A stretch of 64,000 nucleotides of DNA from Oxalobacteraceae bacterium OTU3CAMAD1 (GCA_024123915.1 CP099650.1:5704001-5768000), one strand, 5' to 3'. Shown: positions 16,784-25,906, counted from the first letter of the stretch. Translations and numbers: made by a program. The notes: generated by a model not told the origin, from the sequence alone.

Positions 16784-17991
16784 GCCACCACTCCTTTGCC
16801 GCGCAAGACGGCGACATCCTGCTCAGTTAATCCAAGTTCCCGGAGTACACCGTCGGTGTCCTCGCCGAGACGCGGCGCCGCCGAGCGCACGGTTCCCGGC
16901 GTGCCCAGCAACTTGGGAACGATGCCCGGAACCTCCAACTCATACCCCTCGCGCGTCGTTTGGGAAAGGATCATATCGCGGGCCCGGTAATGCGGATCTT
17001 CGGCGATATCCTTAGCGTCGTAGACTTTGCCCGCCGGGACGCCTGCCCGCCCGAGGACGGCGAGCACATCGGCGACCAAGCGCGTTGCAGTCCAGGCACC
17101 AATGGCGGCATCGAGTTCGGCGACCCGCGCGACACGGCCGGCGTTGTTTGCCAGCGCCGGGTCGTCCGCCAGGTCGGCGCGGCCTATTTCGTGCATCAGA
17201 CGCTTGAAGATGCTGTCGCCGTTACCGGCGATGAGCACAAAGCCATCGCTGCAGCGATAGGCGTTCGAGGGCGCAATGCCAGGCAGCGCACTGCCGGCCG
17301 CTTCACGCGCCAAGCCGAAGGCACTGTATTCGGGAATCAGGCTCTCCATCACGTTGAACACGGCTTCATGCAAGGCCACATCGATCACTTGGCCCATGCC
17401 GCCATTGACCTTGCGATGGTAGAGCGCGGTGAGGATGCCGATGGTGCCGTGCAGCGCCGCAAGGGTGTCGCCAATCGAGATGCCGCAGCGTACCGGAACC
17501 CGATCCGGTTCCCCCGTCAGGTGGCGCAGCCCGCCGAGAGCTTCCCCAATGGCGCCGAAGCCCGGCAAATCGCGGTAGGGGCCGGTCTGGCCGTAGCCGG
17601 AAATGCGCAGCATGACAAGTCCCGGATTGAGCGCGGACAATGCTTCCCAGTCCATCCCCCACGCCTCCAGCGTACCGGGCCGGAAATTCTCGATCAGCAC
17701 ATCGGCTTCAGCAATCAACTTGCGCGCGATGTCCTGGCCTTCGGCGCTGCGCAGGTCAAGCGCAATCGAACGTTTGTTACGCGATTGGACCTGCCACCAT
17801 ACCGAAGTGCCCTCCTTGATCATGCGCCAGTTACGCAGCGGATCGCCAGCGCCAGGCGCCTCGATCTTGATCACGTCGGCGCCAAATTCCCCCAGCGTCT
17901 TGCCGGCAAACGGGCCGGCGATCAGTTGACCCATTTCAATCACGCGAACCCCTCGCAACGCACCCGCAGGGATAGCTAGTTCTTTATTCAT
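16780..17991 (-). CDS. CaiB/BaiF-family CoA-transferase
   Basis: A 403-residue class III CoA-transferase. GVRVIEMGQLIAGPFAGKTL is the N-terminal family block, followed by EFGADVIKIEAPGAGDPLRNW, SRNKRSIALDL and [13 protein letters not shown]. The Asp in CGISIGDTLAALHG aligns with the catalytic Asp of formyl-CoA transferase. It is translationally coupled to the HMG-CoA-lyase-like gene (ATGA overlap), so it probably forms the CoA thioester that the lyase cleaves. It is closely similar along its length to the second CoA-transferase at 47198. Confidence 0.9.
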   Translation of the reverse strand: MNKELAIPAGALRGVRVIEMGQLIAGPFAGKTLGEFGADVIKIEAPGAGDPLRNWRMIKEGTSVWWQVQSRNKRSIALDLRSAEGQDIARKLIAEADVLIENFRPGTLEAWGMDWEALSALNPGLVMLRISGYGQTGPYRDLPGFGAIGEALGGLRHLTGEPDRVPVRCGISIGDTLAALHGTIGILTALYHRKVNGGMGQVIDVALHEAVFNVMESLIPEYSAFGLAREAAGSALPGIAPSNAYRCSDGFVLIAGNGDSIFKRLMHEIGRADLADDPALANNAGRVARVAELDAAIGAWTATRLVADVLAVLGRAGVPAGKVYDAKDIAEDPHYRARDMILSQTTREGYELEVPGIVPKLLGTPGTVRSAAPRLGEDTDGVLRELGLTEQDVAVLRGKGVVA

Positions 17992-18042
17992 GACAGACCT
18001 TTCATCCTATTTTTGAAAAGACGCCGCAGCGCCCGCAGCGAC

Positions 18043-19395
18043 TCAGGCGGCGCGCCGGTCCAGCGGCGCTTCCTTTTCACGCAGTTTTTCGGGCAACGCG
18101 AACATCAACACGGCGACGCAGGCAAGACACAGGCAGCCGATGACGTACAAGGCGGGCGTGGTACTGCCAGTGACGTCCTTGATCCGGCCCACAAGCACCG
18201 GGCTGACAATGCCGCCCAGCTGGCCAAGGGTATTGATCAATGCGATACCGCCCGCCGCGCCGACGCCCGTCACGATTTTGGGCGGCAGTGCCCAAAACGC
18301 AGGGATCGACGCAATCACACCCGCCCCCATAACGGCCAGCGAGACAATCAACAAGCCAGTGTGCTTGTCGAAGATGCCGGCGCTGAAAAACCCGCCTGCC
18401 GCGAGCAGCATCAGGCCCATGACAAATTTGCGCCGCTCGCCGGAGCCGTCCGACAGGCGGCCGACCACCACCATGGTGACCGCACCGCAGAGATACGGGA
18501 TCGCCGTCAGAAAGCCGATAGTCGTCGGATTGGTGATGCCAGATGTACGAATCAGATGCGGCGCCCAAAAATTGAGTCCGTAGGAACTCATCTGAATCAG
18601 GAAGTACACCAGGCCCAGGGTCAAAAACCCCGGGGTTTTCAACGCGCCGAGCAATGAATGGCCATGGCCGCCGATCGAGCGGTTCTGTTCGGCGATGCGC
18701 GCCGACAGCACTGCCTGCTCTTCACGGGTAAGCCAGCCGGCATCTTCGATCCGGTCCTTCAACACCTTGAAGACTAGATAGCCAAGAAACACGCATGGAA
18801 TGCCGCCCACCAGGAACAACCAGTGCCAGCCGCGCAGGGTCAGCAAACCGTCCATATGCGACAGCACCAGCCCTGCGGCGGGCGCCCCAAGCAACCCGGC
18901 AAAAGCCGATGCCAAAAACAGGGTCGACGTGATGCGGCCGCGGTAAGCGGTTGGAAACCAGAGCGTCAGGTAATACAGCACGCCCGGCGCAAAGCCCGCC
19001 TCCATCGCGCCGATCAGGAAGCGCAATACATAAAATTGCCACTCGGCGTCGACAAACGCCATCAGTGCGGTGGCGATCCCCCACGACACCATGATCCGGG
19101 CAATCCAGCGCCTGGCCCCAACCTTGTAGAGCATGAGGTTGCTGGGCACCTCAAACAGGACATAGCCGACCACGAACAGGCCGGCGCCGAAACCGTAAGC
19201 GGTATCGCTCAGCCCGAGATCGGTTTGCAGTGCGAACTTGGCAAAGCTGACGTTGATGCGATCGAAAAAGGCGAACAGGTAGCAAACCATGATGAGCGGC
19301 ATGATGTGCCAGGCCACCTTGCGCACGATGCGCGCCTCCTCGATCGTCGAGGCTGGAACGGTTGATCCCATGGGAATAGATGATGACTTCGACAT
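18043..19395 (-). CDS. MFS transporter (anion:cation symporter type)
   Basis: A 450-residue major facilitator with about twelve hydrophobic segments. It is typical of the ACS group that imports organic anions: HIMPLIMVCYLFAFFDRINVSF then FAKFALQTDLGLSDTAYGFGAGLFVVGYVLFEVPSNL. I start at MSKSSSIPMG (19395), which follows AGGAG; an in-frame extension of 33 codons upstream lacks a ribosome site. It probably imports the acid activated by the downstream CoA-transferase. The spacing to that gene is 51 bases. Confidence 0.9.
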   Translation of the reverse strand: MSKSSSIPMGSTVPASTIEEARIVRKVAWHIMPLIMVCYLFAFFDRINVSFAKFALQTDLGLSDTAYGFGAGLFVVGYVLFEVPSNLMLYKVGARRWIARIMVSWGIATALMAFVDAEWQFYVLRFLIGAMEAGFAPGVLYYLTLWFPTAYRGRITSTLFLASAFAGLLGAPAAGLVLSHMDGLLTLRGWHWLFLVGGIPCVFLGYLVFKVLKDRIEDAGWLTREEQAVLSARIAEQNRSIGGHGHSLLGALKTPGFLTLGLVYFLIQMSSYGLNFWAPHLIRTSGITNPTTIGFLTAIPYLCGAVTMVVVGRLSDGSGERRKFVMGLMLLAAGGFFSAGIFDKHTGLLIVSLAVMGAGVIASIPAFWALPPKIVTGVGAAGGIALINTLGQLGGIVSPVLVGRIKDVTGSTTPALYVIGCLCLACVAVLMFALPEKLREKEAPLDRRAA

Positions 19396-19590
19396 GCGTG
19401 TCTCCTGCTGATGAAATGTCTTAGCGAACGCACCTGTATGTCCAGGTATCGGCGCCACGTTGTGACATGCGCTCTTCACGGCGCATAGGGGCATTCTGTT
19501 CCCCTTTTTTTGTTCGTAGAAGCCAAAAGGAAAGAAGCCAGCTTTCGCGAACCGCGAAAGCTGGCCGGGGCAAGCGAATGCCGAGGGGGG

Positions 19591-20496
19591 TTATGGAGGC
19601 GTGGTCGCCTGCGCCAGATGGTCGAGCAGCAGCCGCACGTGGCGTGAAACGGCCTTGGGATTGCGCAGGCCAATCAGCAAACTGCGCTCGGCCCAGGGAT
19701 CGGTTAACGCAATTTGCCGCAGATTGAGCGACCCGATCAGCTCTTTGACGGCTTCGGCCGGCAACACCGCGATGCCCATCCCGGCTGCGACCATTTTGCA
19801 CATCGCATCAAAGCTGCGCACCCGGATGCGCAGCTTGAGTTTGCGTCCAAGTGCCTCGGTTTCCTCTTGCAGTCGCTGCGCAAGGGAGGTGCCTTCGGAA
19901 AGGCTGACGAAGTCGTACTCCAGAACTTCGTTGAAACTGAGCGACGGCTGGTTGGCCAAGACGTGGCCCTGGGGCACGACGAGCACCAGGCGGTCCTTTT
20001 TGTAATCGACCTGGTGTAAACCAAACGCTGGCGTCCGGTCCGCAAAAATACCAAGGTCGGCCCGGCCATCGATGACTGCCATCACGATTTCGCTGCTGTC
20101 TTTCTCTTCGAATTCGATCCTGATTCCAGGATTGGCGGATGTAAAAGCCGCAAGGTCGTGGGGTAAAAACTGCGTCACGGCCGACGTATTCGCCCACAAG
20201 CGCACGACGCCGACCAGGCCGGAGGCGTAATCCGACAGATCGGCCGCCAATGAGTCGACATCACGCAATATGAGCTGGGCATGGCGATAGAGCGCCTGTC
20301 CGGCAGCGGTCAGAACAACGCCCCGTGAATGTCGTTCAAGCAGGGCCGTCCCGGTCATCGCCTCGAGGTCGGAAATGCGTTTGCTTGCCGCGCCAATGGC
20401 AAGGTTGGCCAGCGCGCCACCTTTGCTAATGCTGCCAGTGCGCGCAACGAGGGAAAACAAGGAAAGGGAGACCAGGTCGAGGCGGTGGAGGTTCAT
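19591..20496 (-). CDS. LysR-family transcriptional regulator
   Basis: A 301-residue LysR regulator. The N-terminal HTH is LVSLSLFSLVARTGSISKGG followed by ALANLAIGAASKRISDLEAMTGTALLERHSRGV. The effector domain includes IDGRADLGIFADRTPAFGLH and AAGMGIAVLPAEAV. I start at MNLHRLDL (20496); the open frame continues 73 codons upstream without support. It is upstream of the MFS/CoA-transferase/lyase genes on the same strand with about 195 bases between, and is the likely regulator of that module. Confidence 0.9.
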   Translation of the reverse strand: MNLHRLDLVSLSLFSLVARTGSISKGGALANLAIGAASKRISDLEAMTGTALLERHSRGVVLTAAGQALYRHAQLILRDVDSLAADLSDYASGLVGVVRLWANTSAVTQFLPHDLAAFTSANPGIRIEFEEKDSSEIVMAVIDGRADLGIFADRTPAFGLHQVDYKKDRLVLVVPQGHVLANQPSLSFNEVLEYDFVSLSEGTSLAQRLQEETEALGRKLKLRIRVRSFDAMCKMVAAGMGIAVLPAEAVKELIGSLNLRQIALTDPWAERSLLIGLRNPKAVSRHVRLLLDHLAQATTPP

Positions 20497-20650
20497 AGCG
20501 TATCGACTTCTTTCGCCGACAGCGCCATGTGATTGGAATTTGCGCCGGTCATTTGTACCAAAAGGTTGAGAGACCTCCCGATAATAAGCGAAATCAATCA
20601 CTGATGGTGGACTGCGGACGCGAAGAGCAATCCATCGCGGCTGACAAGAT

Positions 20651-21083
20651 TTACTTTGGCTGGCTTTTGGGTATGGGTTGACGCGCAACCGGTGCAGGCG
20701 GCGCTGGCTGCGCATCTCCGACGATCGGCGCCGGTTGCGACAATGCGGCTGCGTGCACCTACTGGACTGTGTTGTTGAGGACGAAAGTCATGATTGTGAT
20801 GGTCACTGCGGCAACGCCAATAGCGGTGCCCACAATGCACTTAATCATGTCGGCGAAGCCCTTTTGCATTTCGGTACGAAGCTCGGCGAACTCGGCATCG
20901 ACTCAGGCGAAATGGGCGTCGACCCGGGCGAAGTGAGCATCAATTCTTGCGAAATGGGCATCAATCCAAGAGGAAGAGCTTTCCATCGATCTTAACTTCC
21001 AGAGTCACGAGATGACCTTCCATCCTGATTTCAGCGGTATCGAACCTTGCAACGTTTACTTCTTTGCTGATGGTGGCGTCCAT
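20651..21083 (-). pseudogene. Decayed coiled-coil/membrane-anchor gene
   Basis: The minus strand encodes fragments of one small protein in two frames. The first reads MDATISKEVNVARFDTAEIR to about 20966. After a frame change, WIDAHFARIDAHFARVDAHFA follows, then a TGA at 20903-20905, then EFAELRTEMQKGFADMI and a hydrophobic helix IVGTAIGVAAVTITIMTFVL. A TAG at 20759-20761 follows, and the same frame resumes as a Pro/Ala-rich tail (SQPAPIVGDAQPAPPAPVA) to a TAA at 20651. One frameshift and two stops in an otherwise coherent protein indicate a pseudogene. The shape (heptads, one membrane helix, AP-rich tail) is familiar but I assign no function. Confidence 0.7.
20888..20976. repeat. 21-base imperfect tandem repeat (heptad coding)
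   Basis: About four 21-base units, read on the minus strand as DAHFARI, DAHFARV, DAHFA-stop-V, DAEFAEL. Each unit centres on GGCGAA or GCGAAA with a GTCGA or ATCAA flank on the plus strand. They lie in the decayed gene and encode a coiled-coil heptad, not a CRISPR array. Confidence 0.7.
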
Positions 21084-21314
21084 ATGCCATCATCAGGCGG
21101 TTCGACGCGCTTGTCAAACCTCCCACCCTTCTTCCAACCGATGCCGCGAAAGCTGTGAGTTGGAATTAATGCCCCACCCAACAACAGCGTCGTATTGCGA
21201 ACACAGCGCGGTTTCACTACTACGTTTTAACAAGTAGTACTGAGGCAGATCAATCCCTAGCCGTTCGCGCCACCTATGCTGTTTAGTCTCAATCCAATAT
21301 TGTAGGAAACAGGC

Positions 21315-21866
21315 ATGCGCCGCTACCACATCACGTTGGGGGCCTCGACCACGGCAGGAGGCAAGGTGACTTCGGCCAGCAGCCACGGCAGCATAAACGG
21401 CGTCCGAATTGCGCTGGAAGGTGACACGATCACATGCCCCGCATGTAAGGCAACAGGAAAAATCGCATGCATCCCACCTCGGATCCCGGAGAGTTGGAAT
21501 GGTAAGCAAGTTGCCCTTGAAGACGACCTTTGCATTTGTGGCTGCGCACCTCCACCCAAACTAAAGCCAAGTCAGAGCCTGAAGTGCCAGGTAATAGACA
21601 ACGTCACTCCTGCCGTTATGTCCACACATGAGCAGTCGGCGGTTTCCGTAGGTGACGATCATGAGGTTATAGAACAGTTCTTCTCGCTGCTGGACGAGCG
21701 CGGCCTTGCGGTAGAGGGGTTTCGGTATGACCTCTACGTGAATGGCACGATCCATGCGAAAGCTTCTGGGTATGAGAGCGGAAATACCATAGCCGTTCTT
21801 GGAGACAGCGCCAACCTGTCACTGGTCACCTGGTTTAACATCGACGGGGCCAGCCGCCATGGTTGA
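21315..21866 (+). CDS. PAAR-domain protein (type VI spike tip)
   Basis: A 183-residue protein whose first 85 residues form a PAAR domain: MRRYHITLGASTTAGGKVTS, INGVRIALEGDTITCPACKA and GKQVALEDDLCICGCAPPP. PAAR proteins cap the VgrG spike of type VI secretion systems and carry effectors. The C-terminal 60 residues (FRYDLYVNGTIHAKASGYES) look like a small beta-rich domain that could link to the next gene product. The ribosome site is AGGAAA. The stop overlaps the start of the hydrolase gene by eight bases. No other type VI structural genes are in the window. Confidence 0.88.
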   Translation: MRRYHITLGASTTAGGKVTSASSHGSINGVRIALEGDTITCPACKATGKIACIPPRIPESWNGKQVALEDDLCICGCAPPPKLKPSQSLKCQVIDNVTPAVMSTHEQSAVSVGDDHEVIEQFFSLLDERGLAVEGFRYDLYVNGTIHAKASGYESGNTIAVLGDSANLSLVTWFNIDGASRHG

Positions 21867-22500
21867 AGCAACCAAAAAGAAACTGCCGCCTCTCGATGCC
21901 GAGGTGAGATTGCTTGCTGCGATCACGTTCGGCGAATCGTCCACTCAAAATAATGCAGACGAGATGTTTGCGCTAGCAAGCGTATTGGTTCGCCAGCGCG
22001 ACGCGCGCGGCTACAAAGAAATCTCCAGTTTTGCAGCGAAGGAAAAAACGTTCGCTTTCGCCGCCATCGATGGCAATCCTCGATTTGCAAAACTGATGAA
22101 ATCGTCGGAACAGGAAATCGAGAAGCATCCCGGCATGAAGGCTGCGGTTGCGGCTGCTGTCAACGCCTTGAATGGCGGCGAAGACAAATCCAACGGCGCA
22201 TACTTCTGGGACGGCGCGGATATCAAAACAAATTACGCGGGGCACTTCAAGGTGAGGGGCGGTATCAAGTTCACAGAGCCGTCTCACAACATCTACGGCA
22301 TCCCAGAGTCCAGCAAAATCAAAATCATATACAAGACCACCAAGATCAGAGATCGCACGACTGGGAAGATCTCGAAGGTGACCGAAGAAGTCGGACGGTA
22401 CGATCACCAGTACGATTCGACGGCGGCGCACGGGGGCACTATATTCTGGAAATTGAATCCGGAGTTTCTGAAGGTTACAAAAGGATGGGAGTACAAATGA
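21859..22500 (+). CDS. Putative cell-wall hydrolase effector
   Basis: A 213-residue protein beginning MVEATKKKLPPLDAEVRLLA, then AITFGESSTQNNADEMFALASVLVRQRDARG, with a conserved-looking Glu at E26. SNGAYFWDGADIKTNYAGH follows mid-protein. This pattern resembles SleB-like/lysozyme-like cell-wall hydrolases carried as type VI cargo, but I cannot confirm the family. No signal peptide is seen, as expected for a PAAR-delivered effector. The start overlaps the PAAR stop by eight bases and the stop overlaps the start of an exported small protein by four bases, the typical effector-immunity layout. Confidence 0.65.
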   Translation: MVEATKKKLPPLDAEVRLLAAITFGESSTQNNADEMFALASVLVRQRDARGYKEISSFAAKEKTFAFAAIDGNPRFAKLMKSSEQEIEKHPGMKAAVAAAVNALNGGEDKSNGAYFWDGADIKTNYAGHFKVRGGIKFTEPSHNIYGIPESSKIKIIYKTTKIRDRTTGKISKVTEEVGRYDHQYDSTAAHGGTIFWKLNPEFLKVTKGWEYK

Positions 22501-23018
22501 AACGCTTATGCTTGCTGCTTTTGAGTGGCCTCATTGCCTTCAATGTGCACGCCAAGACGCCTTCCAAAATGGTCATCCTTAGTTGCCTTGCAGCGCAGGC
22601 AATGTCTCCTTCAGTGAAGTGGCGACCGATCGCAACTGACAAGATCTACACAGAAGAAGATTACAAGGACGGCTTCGACGCTACCTACTACGTCATCTCT
22701 GACGGAAAGCAGGTTGGCTACGCGGAGCGCGGGGAGGAGAAAGCGATCATTTACGGTGACCACATCTTCCCAATTGTGCAGGCTCGTATGCTTCCAGGCT
22801 TTAATGTGCCCCCTACAAAACTAAACCCATTCTCCGCAGACTGGGCAACTGTCGACGACAAAAGCGGGAGCTATCTATGCGTCAGCTTCCCGTTTGGCGT
22901 CCTTGGACAAAGCGGTAGTTTCCAGAATTATCGTAGCGCCTACCTAATTGCTGTCGATGACAATAAGGGTCGACCAGGGCTGTTTTCCGCCACAGGATCC
23001 ATATTTGGCGCAGAATAG
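22497..23018 (+). CDS. Exported protein, probable immunity partner
   Basis: A 173-residue protein with a signal peptide (MKRLCLLLLSGLIAFNVHA) and a mature part of mixed composition with no recognised domain. GGAG lies just upstream and the ATG overlaps the hydrolase stop (ATGA). A periplasmic protein encoded immediately after a putative peptidoglycan hydrolase is what is expected of an immunity protein against self-intoxication. That role rests on position and export signal only. Confidence 0.62.
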   Translation: MKRLCLLLLSGLIAFNVHAKTPSKMVILSCLAAQAMSPSVKWRPIATDKIYTEEDYKDGFDATYYVISDGKQVGYAERGEEKAIIYGDHIFPIVQARMLPGFNVPPTKLNPFSADWATVDDKSGSYLCVSFPFGVLGQSGSFQNYRSAYLIAVDDNKGRPGLFSATGSIFGAE

Positions 23019-23320
23019 AGCCATAACTAGCTACACGACGTCGGCTGACTTGTGGCGATACATGTACATTTGAAGATGATTGGCTGCTTAACCTGCGCAT
23101 TAGAAACCATCGTACGTCAACGAATAAACGCAACTCACGCTTTTTAGCTAAACCATTCTCCGAACCTGCTCAGCTTGTTCTTGTGTGCGGGAGCAGGCCC
23201 GGTTAATTTCATCCCATGGTCTATTTCCACACAATTTTTCAAATGCCACGCTGTCTCTGGCGTCAAGACTACAATGGTTGCCAGCGTAGCATTGAATCCA
23301 AACATTGAATCGAAAGCACG
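23019..23320. other. Intergenic, nothing recognised
   Basis: A 302-base gap between the immunity-like gene and the HEPN gene. I see no convincing open frame, hairpin-plus-T-run terminator or RNA gene. Base composition is lower in GC than the flanking chromosome. Confidence 0.5.
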
Positions 23321-24628
23321 ATGGATACCCCAGACTTAGAAGTTGACGCCTACTTGGCCCATGGAATGGAGAACAAAATCCTTTGCGACGTTCGGATTTG
23401 GTTTCCCCAGTTACCGTCCGATGACGCGCGAATTGAGGTCGTGGCGATAGGGGTAGACGCAGACACAGCGCACCCGGAGGGATTGGCCCAACTGAAAAGC
23501 GTAGAGGCTTCAGAAGACGCACTTTGTCGCTTCGAGGCTCATGAGGTGCTGGTGCGGCAAAGTAGCTATCGCGGCCACCGGCTCGCCGGTGGAACACGTC
23601 TGACGATCGGACATGTTGGCAGATTAATTGAACGCAGCCTGCCTATGTCCGAAAAGGTCGGACCGCAGATTCGGAATCATGTCCAGTTCACATTGAGCGA
23701 TCTTGATTATGCAATCCGTGCTGAAAATTCCACCGTTAAATATACAGGGGATCGAAGGGTCTTCAAAGAAGACCCGCGACTGTTACGCGTCCTCGAAGGC
23801 GATGTTTCGGTGGAATTTTCCCTAGAGCGGCATTGGGCTTGGCGGAAGAATGAGAAGGACTTTATTTCCGCAACAAGCACCCCGGTACTCAACCTCCAGC
23901 GCCCTGACCGATTGCGCAAGATTCCGACCGAGCAGTTAGTAAGGCTGGCCGACGACGCTTGTCTGTTCCTTTCGCTTGCCGGGCGCCACCGTGTTGTAGT
24001 GCATGGATCTGTCGTCGGAATCGGCGCACACGTTGAGCGTGAGTGGCGAAATCCACTCAAAAGGAACCGCGCGGTGCACATGGAAGGTGCTGAAGGGCTG
24101 TTAGTCAGCGAAGACGAAGTGGAAAATTATTTCCGCGCGATAGCAGATAACTGGAAGGTGATGCAACCCGGCGAAAAAAATGCACTACGTTCCGCCGTAT
24201 TTTCAATACACCCGCTGATGGAGACCACGATCGAGGCGCGCTTCGTTGCTATGTTTTTTGCTCTCGAGGGGCTTGCGAAATTGTGGGGAGGCGGCGACGG
24301 AACTTTAAGATCCAAGTTAGAACGATTACTAGCGCGCTTCCCTGCAGCCTACGGCATGATTTGGCCACTTTTTGATACCCCAGACTTGGTCGGTCTTGTC
24401 AGCATTAGAAATCACCTAGCGCACGGTCGAATACTGGCTGGAGAAGGCGGCGGCGCAGTTGTACTGGCAAACGACCATATGCAGGTATGGCTCGAGCGAT
24501 TTGTTCTCGGAATTCTCGGCTATCACCCACTAAACACTTCTCGAGATTGGTTACAGAATCAAATGCGCTCCCAGAACAGCGAAGTTTTACAGCATCGAGC
24601 AGATCTTTGGAGAGTGATAAAGGGATGA
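23321..24628 (+). CDS. HEPN-domain protein, candidate defence gene
   Basis: A 435-residue protein. The N-terminal two-thirds is beta-rich and unrecognised. The C-terminal helical part has MFFALEGLAKLWGGGDGTLR and SIRNHLAHGRI. The latter contains R363-N-H-L-A-H368, the RX4H motif that marks HEPN RNases and HEPN-containing abortive-infection proteins. The architecture, a large N-terminal domain with HEPN at the end, is reminiscent of ApeA-like defence proteins. Codon use and base composition are less GC-rich than core genes. It stands alone between the type VI trio and the DUF4062 gene. Confidence 0.65.
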   Translation: MDTPDLEVDAYLAHGMENKILCDVRIWFPQLPSDDARIEVVAIGVDADTAHPEGLAQLKSVEASEDALCRFEAHEVLVRQSSYRGHRLAGGTRLTIGHVGRLIERSLPMSEKVGPQIRNHVQFTLSDLDYAIRAENSTVKYTGDRRVFKEDPRLLRVLEGDVSVEFSLERHWAWRKNEKDFISATSTPVLNLQRPDRLRKIPTEQLVRLADDACLFLSLAGRHRVVVHGSVVGIGAHVEREWRNPLKRNRAVHMEGAEGLLVSEDEVENYFRAIADNWKVMQPGEKNALRSAVFSIHPLMETTIEARFVAMFFALEGLAKLWGGGDGTLRSKLERLLARFPAAYGMIWPLFDTPDLVGLVSIRNHLAHGRILAGEGGGAVVLANDHMQVWLERFVLGILGYHPLNTSRDWLQNQMRSQNSEVLQHRADLWRVIKG

Positions 24629-24967
24629 GAGGCGGACGGTACTCCACACAGCTACCGTCAACAGTGGCGGCAAAGATGAATATTCGAACGAGTACGATAA
24701 ACTGGACAGTCGCGAGAGTTGAGCCCACACGGCACTGATCGGTACCAGCTAAACCACAGCCAGGACGCCGCATAAATGCTAACATGGCTGGATCGCTGGT
24801 AAAAATAGTTCCTCAAACATTCTTCCAAAAAAATATTCAATGGGTCGAGTAGCTGCTGGCGCGGACGTTAGCAGACGAAAAATGTTACTATCAGAACAAC
24901 ACCCTTTCGACCAGTCAAAAGATTCTGTTCATTTCGACAATCAACTATCAAGTAAAATTACATAAAA
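24629..24967. other. AT-rich intergenic stretch
   Basis: A 339-base gap, increasingly AT-rich towards the DUF4062 gene. It contains no open frame that looks coding and no clear terminator. The DUF4062 promoter must lie in the last 100 bases, but no confident -35/-10 pair stands out. Confidence 0.5.
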
Positions 24968-25906
24968 ATGAATAAGAAATTTCAAGTATTTATCTCATCT
25001 ACTTTTGACGACCTCAAGCTGGAACGGCAAGCAGCTGTCGAGGCCATCTTAAAATGCCACCACATCCCAGCAGGGATGGAGTTATTTAGTGCCGGCAATG
25101 AATCCCAGCTTGAAGTTATTAAGAGATGGATTGATGAGTCAGACATTTACATACTCATACTCGGTGGGAGATACGGAACTATTGAAAAAAAAACTGGACT
25201 GAGCTACACCGAGATAGAATTTGATTATGCAGTAGAAAATGGAAAACCAATGTTTTCGGTAGTACTTTCAGAAGAAAGTATAGAAGAAAAAGTGAAAAAA
25301 CACGGTTCTGAGATGATTGAACGCAATGAGCCGAGAAAATTAGAATTATTCCGAAAAAAAGTATTGAGCCGCATGTGCAATATAGCTAATGATTGCAAGG
25401 ACATCAGGTTGGGAATTATGCAATCCATTCCAGATTTAGTGTGGCAAAATGACCTTATCGGATGGGTGCGAGGTGACGCTATTTCAAAACCAGCAAAGAC
25501 CATTGAAAAAACGAGCTCTTCCAAAAATGAGATGAAATTTTTATTGACTAAGGCGACACCAAACTTTGAACTCCCTATTTCACTAACCGATATCAGAAAT
25601 ATAATATTCGATTTCAACAATCCTGTTGACCGATCCACCGCTTGTTTTATCGGAATTTTCAACCCCCATGAAAATAGCTTTTATCAGCTAGATAGTTCTG
25701 GCGGCATTCGTTATGCCAATGGAAATAAACAATTAATTTATCGAATGTCTGACCCTGTATTTAATATTTTATCGCAATATGCCAACATTAACGACGGACT
25801 GTATAGTTACGAGATCCATATTGGTCGCAGCCATCCCGACACCCTAATCAAAGACGAATCTGGTAACACATTGCCGCAAACCATTATTCCAATCTTTATA
25901 AAGTAA
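24968..25906 (+). CDS. DUF4062-domain protein
   Basis: A 312-residue protein starting MNKKFQVFISSTFDDLKLER, the DUF4062 hallmark, followed by SDIYILILGGRYGTIEKKTG and SYTEIEFDYAVENGKPMFSV to about residue 95. DUF4062 is a TIR-like Rossmann domain found at the N-terminus of signalling and defence (STAND-type) proteins. Here it is followed by a charged linker and a C-terminal domain of about 120 residues that I do not recognise. The gene is markedly AT-rich with many AAA/ATT codons, unlike the rest of the window, which points to transfer. Confidence 0.75.
   Translation: MNKKFQVFISSTFDDLKLERQAAVEAILKCHHIPAGMELFSAGNESQLEVIKRWIDESDIYILILGGRYGTIEKKTGLSYTEIEFDYAVENGKPMFSVVLSEESIEEKVKKHGSEMIERNEPRKLELFRKKVLSRMCNIANDCKDIRLGIMQSIPDLVWQNDLIGWVRGDAISKPAKTIEKTSSSKNEMKFLLTKATPNFELPISLTDIRNIIFDFNNPVDRSTACFIGIFNPHENSFYQLDSSGGIRYANGNKQLIYRMSDPVFNILSQYANINDGLYSYEIHIGRSHPDTLIKDESGNTLPQTIIPIFIK

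Noticed and set aside
20888..20976. Short tandem repeats as a possible CRISPR array
   Set aside because: The units are 21 bases with no spacers and encode protein heptads; no cas genes are present.
21114..21313. Open frame on the minus strand reading QYWIETKQHRWRERLGIDLP and SSETALCSQYDAVVGWGINS
   Set aside because: Composition looks protein-like and it could be a gene remnant, but its N-terminal half overlaps the PAAR gene antisense, and no family or ribosome site supports it.
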